From Rehmannia glutinosa (lineage: Eukaryota > Streptophyta > Magnoliopsida > Lamiales > Orobanchaceae), in the NCBI GenBank assembly GCA_016081115.2, contig CM071925.1:14426441-14490440 (forward strand): a stretch of DNA of 64,000 nt. The letters run 5' to 3'. This document shows, one piece after another, positions 10,232 through 22,260 of this stretch; within the stretch, counting starts at the first letter, position 1, and every line of letters starts with the position of its first letter. The notes under the pieces are model-generated. The model saw nothing but the letters and a program-made list of their open reading frames with translations. It made no database searches and was not told where the DNA came from. The position numbers and the translations under genes were made by a program.

Positions 10232-12072
10232 TGATAAGTGCATTTTTGTTCACATTTTTTTAAAACTTTTTAGATAATTTCTTTAACTTTTTAGTTCATT
10301 AATCAATAAAATCAAGAAAAATCACATTGGCTTGTTTTGAATGATGAAGGTAAAGACTTGAAGCAGATTCGTATGATTTCGTATGAAAATACGAACAAAA
10401 ACAAAGTCTAAAAGAAGGCAAGAAGACTCAATCTCATGCAAACACACCCCCTAGTGTGTTGGGAAACATGGCCATGCTTCAAAAGGAAGAAAAACAAGAA
10501 AAAAAAAACACACCCGGCCGTGCTTACAAAGCACGGCCGTGTTTCACGCGAGAACATCAAAACACGCCCAAACCGTGTTTAAAAGCACACCCCTCGCCAA
10601 AAATCCCTTTTGCGAAGAAAACACGGCCAGGCCGTGTTTATAAACACGGCCGTGTTCGCAAATTTGACGAACACGGCCCGGCCGCGCTTTTAAAGCACGG
10701 GCCGTGTTTTCTCTCCAGCTCAACAATTTTTCTTCTTTTGGCGGAAATAATGGAGACTTTTGCTTTTTGACAACCTTTGAGCAACTTTCACACCTCATCT
10801 TGCTGCACCAAAACTCAATTATCTCCTCAATTGTCATGTGGACACAATGATTCAACCAACTCAACCAACGGAAGTGAAGTATTGTCATGTGTATACAATG
10901 ATTCAACCAACTCAACCATGAATGTGCACACAATGATTCAACTAACAAGCATGGAAATGGAGCATTTGTTAATATGGTATTTCACAAAGATGGTGCCTAT
11001 AAAAGCCAAGAGTTTGAATTGGGAAATTCATTCATGTAATATTCATTCATATAGAGATTCATTGTGTATTCATCATAGATACTTAGAAAATATTCATTGT
11101 GTCCAACATTTTGAGTGGAATTGGGATCAAGAAGTCTTGGAGGAGTAAGCTTGTAGCAACATTGGAGAAGAAGGCTTGGATCAACATCATCTATCAAGGA
11201 AGAAGTCATTGAGATTTTGAGAAAGATAAGTACACCATGTCTACAACACTTAAATATTTTTGTGTAATTTATTCTTTTGACAAAATCATGAGTAGCTAAA
11301 CTACTAGTGTTTGAATGTAATGAACTCTAGAATGGATTTATGATTAAGGTTTGTATGTTTTTTAATAAAATTCTCATGTCTTGTGTGATTCACTTATATC
11401 ATGTTTAATTCATTCAAGTTACTATTTCCGGTATATTAATTTGATATCTATTCCTCATCGGATAATCGAGAGATTTATGGTGGGAAAGAACCTATATAAG
11501 TGAAAAGAGTTGCATGCAATCCTAGATATTGGACGACATAAATCTTCTGAATTAGGGTCAAACCTAATATGGGAATTCATAATTCGTTATAATGCAATTT
11601 TGGGGGTTTTAACTAGAAAGAGATTTCAGTTAATCAACTTGAGATTATGAGTTTTTCGCCTTGAGAAAGGGTTTAACTTAAATCGGAAATTTCTACGGTC
11701 CACATAACATGAGATTTTATTAAAAGAGGTTGGTTTTTGCTTAAAGGCTTATGGTTGTATTTTTATCTTGATTGAATCACAAAAACATTCTAGAGGGATT
11801 TACATTCAACACATTTCTATCTCTTGATTTCTCATTCTACAATCTATTTTTATTTGATTTCTTTTTGTAAGTTGCAATTATCTTAAATTCTCTATTTTCC
11901 ATTTTCCATTTTAACAAACAAAACTCTGAAAATTACTAGATTAGATAACAAAAAGACGGTAATTATTAGTACTTACAATCTTCGTGGGAATGACACTCGT
12001 GACTAATAATCTATACTACAAAACGATAGGTGCACTTGCCTAAGGTTTTCTAGAGTAGCTTTTGAGCCATCA
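10232..12072 (+). repeat. Athila-B 5' LTR
   Basis: 1841 bp, TGATAAG to CCATCA. Its palindrome cluster lies at about 10510-10710; TATAAAAG is at 10998-11005. From the TATA box on it resembles the Athila-A LTR, whereas the upstream part is largely different. Relative to its own 3' LTR it has about 27 extra bases within the palindrome cluster (around 10650-10680). Confidence 0.92.
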
Positions 12073-12078
12073 AGTTTT

Positions 12079-12096
12079 TGGCGCCGTTGCCGGGGA
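12079..12096 (+). promoter_or_regulatory. Primer binding site, tRNA-Asp
   Basis: The same 18-base tRNA-Asp complement as in Athila-A, six bases past the end of the Athila-B 5' LTR. Confidence 0.88.
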
Positions 12097-12223
12097 TTGT
12101 AATATTAAGAACACCTTATTTTTGTTAATTTAATCATTTTTTTATTATTTCATCATTTGTCTTTCTAGGTATCTATCTTTGTAAGTCTTGGATTATACTT
12201 ATCCTCCTTATTTACCGCAGTGC

Positions 12224-13761
12224 ATGCCTACTCGTCGCCGAATTTGGAAGCGCGAGACCGCCGGTAGCAACACAGAGGAAAGTATTAGTACAGACCACGA
12301 GGAGGATACTAACGAAAGCAAGGATCCCGATATGGCGGATGAGCAACAAAGAACCATGTACGACTACGCCAAGCCATCTATGGATGGTACATCGTCTAGT
12401 ATCGTAAGGCCCGCCATTGCTGCGACCAATAATTTTCAAATCAAACCGAATGTCATTCAAATGGTGCAACAATTTGTTCAATTTGACTACCTACCGCAGG
12501 CGATCCAATAATCATATCGCGAATTTCCTCGAAATTTGCGATACTTTCAAAATAAATGGAGTCTCCGACGATGCCATTCGTTACGCTTGTTCCCATTTAC
12601 TCTTCGGGGGCGGGCTAAACAATGGCTAAACACTTTACCGAAGAAGGAACAATCACAACATGGAGCATTATGGCGGAAAAATTCCTTCTAAAGTATTTTC
12701 CACCCGCTAAAACCGCACGATTGAGGAATGAGATCTCTTCATTCACTCAAGAGGACGATGAAACCTTGTACGACACTTGGGAGAGATTCAAAGAATTGCT
12801 GCGAAAATGCCCACATCATGGTCTTCCCATTTGGATGCAAGTCCAAACATTTTACAATGGGTTGCTCTCATCGACAAGGCAGATGATTGATGCGGCGGCG
12901 GGGGGAACATTGAACAATAAAACACCCAAAGCCGCCCAAGATCTCATAGAAGGAATGGCCATAAATGGCTATCAATGGCAATCCGTACGAGGAAAAACCA
13001 ACAGTCGGTGGGAGTATATAATGCGGACGCGTGGTTACACTAGCCGCACAGTCGGCTCGACTCGAAAAATCGACGGGTTGGCAGCTCCAAAACCACCACC
13101 ACAACAAGCCTTCTCATGCGAGACTTGTGGAGGATCGCACAACCACCAAGATTGTCCTCATGCGATACCGCCGCATGAACAAGTGGATTATCTAGGTAAT
13201 CAATCTCGACCCTTTCAAAATAATCCTTTCAGCAACACTTATAATCCAGGTTGGCGTCAACACCCGAACTTTAGTTGGGGAAATCAAGGTCAACAGAAGC
13301 CTAATCCAAACGCACTCCCCAATTCATCTGCACCTCCCGGTTTCCAACCGCGAAAACCAAGTTTGGAGGACTTACTGTCCAAATTCGTCCAAACAACGGA
13401 AACCCGTTTCACGGCCACCGAAACATCCTTAAGGAACCAAGAAGCATCCATTCGCAACTTGGAAAATCAAATTGGTCAAATTGCCAAAATGATCTCCGAA
13501 AGGCCACAAGGGAGCTTACCTAGCAACACCGAGCCAAATCCAAGAGAACAGGTAAAAGCAATTACTCTAAGGAGTGGAACAAAGCTAGACGAAGACGGAT
13601 GCCGGGAGGACGAACCCACGCCCATACAACCAAAAAAGACAAGTATCCAAGGAAACAAAGAAAATGGTACGGAATTCCAACCACCTATTCCGTATCCAAG
13701 TCGATTGCGTAAGGACAAACATGACGACCAATTTGGTAAGTTCTTGGATTTATTTAAATAA
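12224..13761 (+). pseudogene. Athila-B gag, frameshifted
   Basis: The gag frame starts at the ATG at 12224 (MPTRRRIWKRE), with a charged N-terminus followed by MYDYAKPSMDGT as in Athila-A. A small rearrangement around 12487-12512 breaks the frame before the gag domain. A clean frame resumes at 12622 and holds the gag domain (residues about 5-90), the variant zinc knuckle (CETCGGSHNHQDC) and the Asn/Gln/Pro-rich tail. It ends at 13761. The stop that splits gag in Athila-A is absent here. Confidence 0.83.
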
Positions 13762-15763
13762 TTGCACATCAATATTCCTTTTGTTGAAGCCCTTTCACGA
13801 TGCCAAAATATGCCAAGTTCCTAAAAGATCTTCTTTCAAATAAGAAGAAGCTTGAAGAAATATACATGGTGCAATTAAATGAGGAATGCTCGACAATTTT
13901 GCAAAACAAGTTACCTCGTTAAAATCAAAGATCCGGGAGTTTCACTATTCCTTGTCATGTCGGTAATTTGATCGTTGATCGGGCATTGGCCGATCTAGGG
14001 CTAGCATTAATTTGATGCCTTATGATTTATTCAAACAAATGGGTCTAGGAGCCAAAACCAACTAGGATGAGCCCGCAATTAGGCGACGGATCTATTAAGT
14101 ATCCTAGAGGCATTGTTGAAGATGTTTTGGTCAAAGTCGATAAGTTTAGATTTCTGTCGATTTTGTAATTCTTGATATGCATCTGAAGTCGAAGTCCCCT
14201 TGATCCTAGGGCGTCCATTTTTAGCTATCATGCTAAGGCAATCATTGACGTGCATGATGGCAAACTAATTTTAAGAGTCGAAGATGAACAAGTCATTTTT
14301 AAAATCGCTACATCAATGAAAAATACGATAGATAAAGATGACTTTTGTTTTGCTAATGATCTTATCGATATGGAGATAACCAATTCTCCACCAAGCATGA
14401 TTTCTAACAAATTCTTGGAGACTTGTATTGTTCAAAGTGCAGGTATATCGGATGAAAACCTCTTTCTTAGGGAATCTGTACTCGCATTGGAGGAAAACGC
14501 ACCAACAGAATCGAGAAAGAGTTCGAAAAAATTGAAAACTCACAGGTGGGGCATATCAAACCATCCATCGAGGATCCACCACTGTTGGAGCTGAAAGAGT
14601 TACCCGAACACTTGGAATATGCATTTCTAGCCGAGAACGCCAAACTTCCCGTAATTATTTCCTCCGATTTACCGTCTCATCAAAAGGATAGATTGTTGGC
14701 AATATTACGGGAACATAAAAAGGCCATCGCTTGGAAATCTCCAATATTCAAGGGATCAATCCTTCCTTTTGCACTCACAAAATTCTGATGGAGGAAAATT
14801 TCAAGCCGGTTGTTCTACCACAAATTCGTTTAAATCCAAACATGAAAGAGGTAGTCAAGGCGGAGGTAATTAAATTACTTGATGCTGGGCTCATCTATCC
14901 AATTTCGTGATGGTGGGTAAGTCGATTCAAGTGGTTCCAAAAAAAGGTGGGATGACGGTGGTACCAAATAAAAAGAATGAACTTATTCCAATGCGGACGG
15001 TAATAGGTTGGCGAATTTGCATCGATTACCGACGACTCAATGATGCTACTCGAAAGGACCATTTTCCTTTACCTTTCATTGATCAAATGCTTGAAAGATT
15101 ATCTGGTCACTTGTATTATTGCTTCCTTGATGGCATGTCAGGTTATTTTCAGATCCGGTAGCACCGGAGGACCAAGAAAAGACCACTTTCACTTGTCCCT
15201 ACGGTACTTTTGCCTATTGCCGCATGCCTTTCGGATTGTGCAATGCACCGACAACTTTTCAAAGGTGCATGCTTGCTATCTTCGACGAACTTGTAGAAGA
15301 TATCATGGAAGTCTTCATGGATGACTTCTCGGTTTTTGGGGACTCATTTGATCTTTGTCTTGCAAATCTTAAAAAAGTCCTCATTCGTTGTGAAGAGACT
15401 AACCTGGTTCTTAACTGGGAAAAATGTCATTTCATGGTACAAGAAGGTATTGTTTTGGGACATAAAATTTCTTGCAGGGGCATTGAAGTTGACAAGGCGA
15501 AGGTTGAGACAATTTCCAAATTGCCTCCACCCACCACGGTGAAGGCAATCCGAAGCTTTTTGGGGCATGCCGGGTTCTATAGGCGATTCATCAAAGATTT
15601 TTCAAAAATTGCCTGGCCACTCACTCGCCTCTTGGAAAAGGATGCGATCTTTCATATCAATGATGAATGCCTTCAAGCATTCAATACTTTGAAAGAAAAA
15701 CTCACCACTTCTCCCATCATGGTAGCTCCAGATTTCGTCTCAACCATTCGAACTCATGTGTGA
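13762..15763 (+). pseudogene. Athila-B protease and reverse transcriptase
   Basis: The protease region (about 13930-14260) is recognisable by homology with Athila-A but carries several 1-bp losses, one right next to the DLGAS codons. RT begins near 14800. It has DGMSGYFQI around 15130-15155, a small frame error at 15155-15165, then an intact frame 15224-15763 with the FMDDF catalytic box at 15314-15328, the connection region FLGHAGFYRRFI and the start of the RNase H linker. As a whole the protein cannot be made in one piece. Confidence 0.83.
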
Positions 15764-16259
15764 TGCCAGCGATTATGCGGTAGGTGCGGTGCTTGGGCAA
15801 CAAAAAGATAAGCATTTCCGACCAATTTACTACGCAAGTAAAACTCTAAATCCCGCTCAGTCCAATTATACAACTACAGAAAAAGAGTTACTTGCAGTTG
15901 TTTTCGCCTTTGACAAATTTCGCTCATATTTGATCCTATCAAAAGTCATTGTCTATACGGATCACTCTGCCTTGCGTTATTTGCTTGACAAAAATGATGC
16001 AAAACCACGACTAATTCGATGGGTACTCTTACTCTAAGAATTCGATGTGGAAATCAAAGATAAACGGGGTGCCGAAAATCTTGCCGCCGATCACCTGTCA
16101 AGGCTTGAGCACTCCGATACCGACAAGCAACACAAAGGACATATCAAAGATTCTTTCCCGGATGAGCAACTCTTTTCCTTGAACTCAATTTCAATTGATA
16201 ATCCTTGGTTTGCGATTTTGCTAATTATCTTGCGGGAAAAGTTCTACCGAAAGGGCTGA
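15756..16259 (+). pseudogene. Athila-B RNase H
   Basis: RNase H of the gypsy type, which would remove the RNA strand during reverse transcription. MCDASDYAVGAVLGQ with the first catalytic Asp is near the start, ELLAVVFAFDKFRSYL follows with the conserved Glu, then VYTDHSALRYLL with a further Asp. A TAA at 16035-16037 interrupts just before EFDVEIKDKRGAENLAADHLSRL, which ends the domain. The 25-codon stretch around the conserved Glu is present here but missing in Athila-A. Confidence 0.82.
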
Positions 16260-17145
16260 CCCATCAACAAAAAAGAAATTCTTTTTCGGACCTCAAACAC
16301 TATATTTGGGACGATCCCCACCTCTTCCGAATTTGTGCGGATCAAATCATACGAAGATGTGTCGCACTTCCTAAAACGATCTCCATTTTGAATCATTGTC
16401 ACAAAGGACCCACCAGTGGGCATTATCAAGCGAATACCACGGCACGAAAGATCCTTGAGTCGGGCTTTTATTGGCCTACATTTTTCCAAGACGTAAAACG
16501 GTATGTTGAAACTTGTGATAATTGTCAACGAGCGGGAAATATTTCTCCAAAAAATGAAATGCCCCAAAATGGTATTCTTGTTTGCGAAATTTTTGATGTT
16601 TGGGGTATTGATTTTATGGGACCATTTCCTGCGTCTTTTGGCAATAAATACATTTTGGTAGCCGTTGACTACATGTCTAAATGGGTAGAAGCTCAAGCCT
16701 TGCCTAAAAATGATGCTCGAGTGGTGGTACATTTTCTCAAAAAACTTTTTACCCGATTTGGTACTCCACGATCCATCATTAGTGATAGAGGCACTCACTT
16801 TTGTAATAGTCAATTCGGCATACGAGAACTCGAGAATTTACAAAGATCGAACAAAGCAATGGCATGACAAACGCATTAAGCAAATAAGAGAATTTCAACC
16901 TGGTGATCAAGTGTTACTCTTCAATTCCCGCCTCCGACTATTCCCGGGTAAGTTAAAATCCGGTGGTCCGGCCCATTCATCACATTCAAGTGTTCCCTTA
17001 CGGGACTATTGAAATCACACACAAGGAAATGGGAACATTCAAGGTAAACGGACATCGTCTAAAGCTTTATTTTGGGGGCACCATCGATGATAGTTATCGA
17101 GATTCCATCCGTCTTGACGACCCCCAAAATACACCACACGAGTAG
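16205..17145 (+). pseudogene. Athila-B integrase with internal deletion
   Basis: Integrase, which would insert the cDNA into the genome. The zinc-binding HHCC part is visible (HCHKGPTSGHY ... CDNCQ), followed by the core with first Asp (GIDFMG) and second Asp (IISDRGTHFCN). After CNSQF the frame jumps at 16811-16818 to a sequence that in Athila-A lies about 356 bp further on (near 23740). This removes the catalytic Glu and most of the core's end. The C-terminal domain then continues in changed frames (FQPGDQVLLFNSRLRLFPGKL, residues around 16890-16960) to the polyprotein end at 17145. Confidence 0.85.
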
Positions 17146-17214
17146 AGGTAAAACAGTCCAGGCTATACGACGTTAACGAAGCGCTATCCGGAGGCAACCC
17201 GGCATTTTGTGTGT

Positions 17215-17560
17215 ATTAAAAAAATATTAAAAAAATGGAAATAATAAAAACACGGCTGTCAGTGTTTCTCCACCGGCCGTGTTCGTCAATCAATTGACGA
17301 ACACACCTTTGGCCGTGTTTTTCAATCGAGCCATGTTGGCGCTTCACGCAAAACACGGGCACAGGCGTGTTTTTGAACACGCCTTGTTTTAATTCAATTA
17401 AAAAAATTTTGGTGAAAATTAAATGCAGAACACGGCAAGGCGTGTTAAATAACACGCCTGTGTTTTAAATCGAAAAAAAAAAAGAAGAAGTGAAACACGT
17501 CATCGAACACGGCCTGGCCGTGCTTTTGAAAGCACGGCCGTGTTCGTCTGATGACAAAAA
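17215..17560 (+). repeat. GC-rich palindrome cluster, Athila-B 3' region
   Basis: Downstream of pol, AT-rich sequence is broken by many copies of AACACGGC/GCCGTGTT. The strongest is at 17505-17546, where AACACGGCCTGGCCGTG pairs with CACGGCCGTGTT across a short loop. The same motif occurs in the LTRs of this element and at the same place in Athila-A. Confidence 0.8.
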
Positions 17561-17745
17561 ATAGGGGGGGTCCGATTTTGGCCCTATTTTCTTCCCCAAA
17601 CCCCTTCTTCTTCCTTTCTCCCCTTTTCTCAAACCCTACCCCAAAATCACCAAATTCTTTCTCTTTTCTTCCAAAAATCTTCACCCACACCACACACTTT
17701 CACATCACAAGGCTCTCATCTCTTCCTCCTCACAATGTCTTCAAG

Positions 17746-18387
17746 GTATGTGTTGTTCTTATCTTCTCTTCTTTTCTTTCAATTTCGAATTTTGATTTGT
17801 TTAAATTGGTATATTTGTGTGTTGTTGTGAAGATTATCCTATGTTGTAGTTAGCAAATTCATAAATTTGTATTGCCAATTTTTCATGCCCTAAAAATTGA
17901 ATGGTAGGGAAATTAAAATTTGGATAGTTGATATTAATGGTAAAATCATGAATTTCTTTTTATGACATATTTTTTGTGAATTTTTGTGAGTTTAATTGAG
18001 TTTGTTTGTGGTAATTTCTTGGTTCTTGTGGTAATGATGAGAAATTATTCTTGTGATGTTTTTATCTTGCTAAATTGAGGAATTGGTCATTTGTTCTTGA
18101 TATTCATGAACTTAAAGAGTTAGACTTGGAGTCATATGATTAATGTTCCTAAATTGTTGTTGAGATATCTTTGTTTTAATTGAATTGCTATTATTGAGAT
18201 GTTGTTGAAAAAGGGATGTTGTTGAATCATTGTTGCAAATGGAGTGTATAGCTTGTGAAGATGGATTCTTGTTGAATAAAGGTGTTGATATGGTGGAATT
18301 TTAAAATTGATGCTTTTTCATGCTTGGGATATTGTTTATGTCTCTTAGAATGGTTTTTCACGTTATTATAAGTTTATATTGACATAG
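17746..18387 (+). other. Likely intron before Athila-B 3' ORF
   Basis: TCAAG|GTATGT at 17745/17746 fits a plant donor and ACATAG|GAAT at 18387/18388 an acceptor; the region between is T-rich. The ATG at 17735 (ATGTCTTCAAG) lies right at the donor. Athila-A has an equivalent pair. In some Athila-like and related elements the env-position ORF is known to be made from spliced RNA; splicing here is inferred. Confidence 0.5.
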
Positions 18388-18590
18388 GAATCCCAGTCGA
18401 AACGAGGACGATCGGTGATGCTTCATCCTCCGCGGCCCCCACACACCGGTCGCCGAGCCATTAAATCGACCCACCGGTCCCTACCAACCCGTTTGGTATA
18501 TCTTTCCGAGATAATGATCATGAAGCTCAATATCATCGTGCGCCCAACGTCACATCATTAACACACGATTCTCGGATAACCCTACCTTGG

Positions 18591-19618
18591 ATGGGCTCGG
18601 CCGCGTCTGATGATGTGGATTGGATGTTCAATCAACTTGGGTGGGGCTATTTCATGAATCTAGCCACATTGGCAGAATTTAATTCTATCTATGATTTACC
18701 CACAAATGGGTTGCGTATAAAGCCATTGGGGTTCCGTGATCGACAATTTTGGCAAGCAATTACGCATGAGCTGGAATATAATCCTTCTTCATCAAAATCC
18801 TCATGTATTGTCAATCCTTGCTTCCGTTATATCCATCGGGTGCTCTCGAGTACACTATTTGGCCGGGGCGAAAGCGAAGGAGTCGTCCGACTTGATGAGC
18901 TCTATTTTCTATGGTCAATGGTGAATTCTTCTTTGGCTGACACGGGTTCTTATCTCGCCAAGCATTTTCTCAATGTTAGCAAGAAAAACCGAGGTAAAAT
19001 CGTCATTGGTGGCCTTATTACTCCTATCGCCACCCATTATGGTTATAACCTCGCAGGACTTGAGCAAGCCCGGGGACCAACCCAGATCGACTTTGAATCT
19101 TGTATTGCTATGGGAATGATTCAACGGAGCGGGATGGGTTATGCTTTAAGATTCAAAAATACAGACTACACACATCCATTGCCGGATCCTTCTCGCACTT
19201 CGGTTTGGGACCCGGACAATTGGAAGATGATGTACCCGCAAGGTGATAACCCGGATGCATTCCAATTACCCGCACCGCCGGCCTCCGACACAGATGCCTA
19301 TCAAAGTGAGGAACCAGATATTGATGCCCTCTCGGCGTCACAACCACCAAGGCAACCACCAACCCCCATGGATGATACTAGATCTCTTCTCCACGCCATT
19401 CGCTTGGAGCAAATGGAGCAACGAACTATATTGGATCGCCAAGGGGAAATGATGACGCAATATTACGCTTGAATTGAAGAACGACAACAACAATTCTTCA
19501 TGAATCTTCAACAACAGCAACAACAACAATACGACCAACAACAATCCTATTTTGCCATGATGGATCGTATCCAACAATGGCATATTTCGCAAGGACATTT
19601 CCCACCACCACCACAATG
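18591..19618 (+). pseudogene. Athila-B ATHILA ORF-1/env-position protein
   Basis: A long frame downstream of pol that fits the ATHILA ORF-1 family, a plant retrotransposon protein of unknown function found in the place of env. Key stretches: DWMFNQLGWGYF at the start, PCFRYIHRVLSSTLFGRGES in the middle and GGLITPIATHYGYNL later, all shared with Athila-A. The N-terminus upstream of 18591 is out of frame or lost. A single TGA (19470-19472) interrupts; the same frame then continues as a Gln-rich, probably coiled-coil tail to 19618. No signal peptide or clear membrane segment is visible, so an envelope role is not supported by this sequence alone. Confidence 0.8.
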
Positions 19619-20448
19619 AAGGTCGTATTTTTCTTGTTTCATTTTTTACGCTTTTTAATGGATCTTATCACATCTCCTTCTTCACATTAGGGACAATGTG
19701 ACCCTTGAAGTTGGAGGTGGTGAGATTTATCAGCATATTTGGATAATTTTTAGTTTTGTGTGGGATTGCGTTTTTAATTATTTTGTGTGGGATTGCGTTT
19801 TTAATTAAATTGTGTGGATGTTTTATTTTTTTTATGCACTTTTAAATCTCTTGCAAATAAACATGAGATGTTTCTTTTTTACAATTCGATAAGTTGTTTG
19901 TGAATTTGTTTTAACCATTTTTTCTCCCGAAAAAGTCACCTTTTTGAACTCAAATCGCCAAAATATTTTAAAAAAAACGTGTGACTCTAGTAAAAGGATG
20001 AATTTGGCCAAAAGAGTTTAATGTCATGAAAATAGTTTGGACTTTGCTTAAAATTAGATACTTTGTGTCATGATCGTTGGAGAAATCATTATTCGGGTTA
20101 AAAAAAATGTCCTAATTTATAATTATATGCACTAAAAAAAACCGAGTTTTTGAACATCTCCTTTTATCATTACATTCTTGTATTTGGTCTAAGCGAATGA
20201 TTAACAATTCCTGTGATATGACAACTGTGATGATTAAACGATTCCATTTACTGAATTCACCCTCTTTTTAACAAATTGGTTGACTTGGAAGAACGAATCG
20301 ATTGGCTCAATTGGGAATAAAAAAGGTTAGCGATTTACTTCAAACATGTCGAAATTGTGAAAATAGATACCTCATTTTTGTTTTCAACCCCACTCTTTGT
20401 TTTAAAAATTGCTTGAGGACAAGCAAAATTTCCAAGTTGGAGGCGGTT
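19619..20448 (+). other. Athila-B 3' untranslated region
   Basis: Non-coding AT-rich sequence between the env-position ORF and the 3' LTR. It holds GGGACAATGTGACCC followed by a polypurine-like tract AAGTTGGAGGTGGTGAG (19708-19724) that resembles the true polypurine tract AAGTTGGAGGCGGTT at 20434-20448, directly before the LTR. About 200 bp present at the corresponding place in Athila-A (around 27000-27190) is absent. Confidence 0.7.
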
Positions 20449-22260
20449 TGATAAGTGCATTTTTGTTCACATTTTTTTAAACCTTTTTAGATAATTTCTT
20501 TAACTTTTTAGTTCATTAATCAATAAAATCAAGAAAAATCACATTGGCTTATTTTGAATGATGAAGGTAAAGACTTGAAGCAGATTCGTATGATTTCGTA
20601 TGAAAATACGAACAAAAACAAAGTCTAAAAGAAAAGAAGACTCGATCTCGTCATGAACACACCCTAGTGTGTTGGGAAACATGGCCATGCTTCAAAAGGA
20701 AGAAAAACAAGAAAAAATGAAAAAACACACCCGGCCGTGCTTACAAAGCACGGCCGTGTTTCACGCGAGAACATCAAAACACGCCCAAACCGTGTTTAAA
20801 AGCACACCCTGCCAGAAAATCCCCTTTTTGCGAAGAAAACACGGCCAGGTCGTGTTTATAAACACGGCCCGACCGTGCTTTTAAAGCACGGCCGTGTTTT
20901 CTCTCCAGCTCAACAATTTTTCTTCTTTTGGCGGAAATAATGGAGACTTTTGCTTTTTGACAACCTTTCAGCAACTTTCACACCTCATCTTGCTGTACCA
21001 AAACTCAATTATCTCCTCAATTGTCATGTGGACACAATGATTCAACCAACTCAACCAATGGAAGTGAAGTATTGTCATGTGTATACAATGATTCAACCAA
21101 CTCAACCATGAATGTGCACACAATGATTCAACTAACAAGCATGGAAATGGAGCATTTGTTAATATGGTATTTCACAAAGATGGTGCCTATAAAAACCAAG
21201 AGTTTGAGTTGGGAAATTCATTCATGTAATATTCATTCATATAGAGATTCATTGTGTATTCATCATAGATACTTAGAAAATATTCATTGTGTCCAACATT
21301 TTGAGTGGAATTGGGATCAAGAAGTCTTGGAGGAGTAAGCTTGTAGCAACATTGGAGAAGAAGGCTTGGATCAACATCATCTATCATGGAAGAAGTCATT
21401 GAGATTTTGAGAAAGATAAGTACACCATGTCTACAAACTTAAATCTTTTTGTGTAATTTATCTTTTGACAAAATCATGAGTAGCTAAACTACTAGTGTTT
21501 GAATGTAATGAACTCTAGAATGGATTTATGATTAAGGTTTGTATGTTTTTAATAAAATTCTCATGTCTTGTGTGATTCACTTATATCATGTTTAATTCAT
21601 TCAAGTTACTATTTCCGGTATATTATTTTGATATCTATTCCTCATCGGATAATCGAGAGATTTATGGTGGGAAAGAACCTATATAAGTGAAAAGAGTTGC
21701 ATGCAATCCTAGATATAGGACGACATAAATCTTCTGAATTAGGGCCAAACCTAATATGGGAATTCATAATTCGTTATAATGCAATTTTGGGGGTTTTAAC
21801 TAGAAAGAGATTTCAGTTAATCAACTTGAGATTAGGAGTTTTTCGCCTTGAGAAAGGGTTTAACTTAAATCGAGAATTTCTACGGTCCACATAACATGGG
21901 ATTTTATTAAAAGAGGTTGGTTTTTGCTTAAGGGCTTATGGTTGTATTTTTATCTTGATTGTATCACAAAAACATTCTAGAGGGATTTACATTCAACACA
22001 TTTCTATCTCTTGATTTCTCATTCTACAATCTATTTTTATTTGATTTCTTTTTGTAAGTTGCAATTATCTTAAATTCTCTATTTTCCATTTTCCATTTTA
22101 ACAAACAAAACTCTGAAAATTACTAGATTAGATAACAAAAAGACGGTAATTATTAGTACTTACAATCTTCGTGGGAATGACACTCGGTACTCAATAATCT
22201 ATACTACAAAACGATAGGTGCACTTGCCTAAGGTTTTCTAGAGTAACTTTTGAGCCATCA
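20449..22260 (+). repeat. Athila-B 3' LTR
   Basis: 1812 bp, TGATAAG to CCATCA, nearly identical to 10232-12072 outside the palindrome cluster. It is followed by the CCCGG duplication. Confidence 0.92.

Larger units (their letters stand above)
10232..22260 (+). mobile_element. Athila-B, nested inside Athila-A
   Basis: A complete 12029-bp Athila element in the same orientation as its host element, with LTRs at 10232-12072 and 20449-22260 and the duplication CCCGG at 10227-10231 and 22261-22265. It has the same tRNA-Asp primer site, gene order and polypurine tract as Athila-A, but the first part of its LTR differs. It sits in the reverse transcriptase/RNase H region of Athila-A and is therefore younger. 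It has frameshifts in gag, protease and RT, and an integrase deletion. Confidence 0.93.

Noticed and set aside
10456..10770. A 104-codon frame in the Athila-B 5' LTR (and a similar one at 20669-20884)
   Set aside because: It runs through the palindrome cluster of an LTR; the two copies are not kept in frame with each other, and no gene is expected there.
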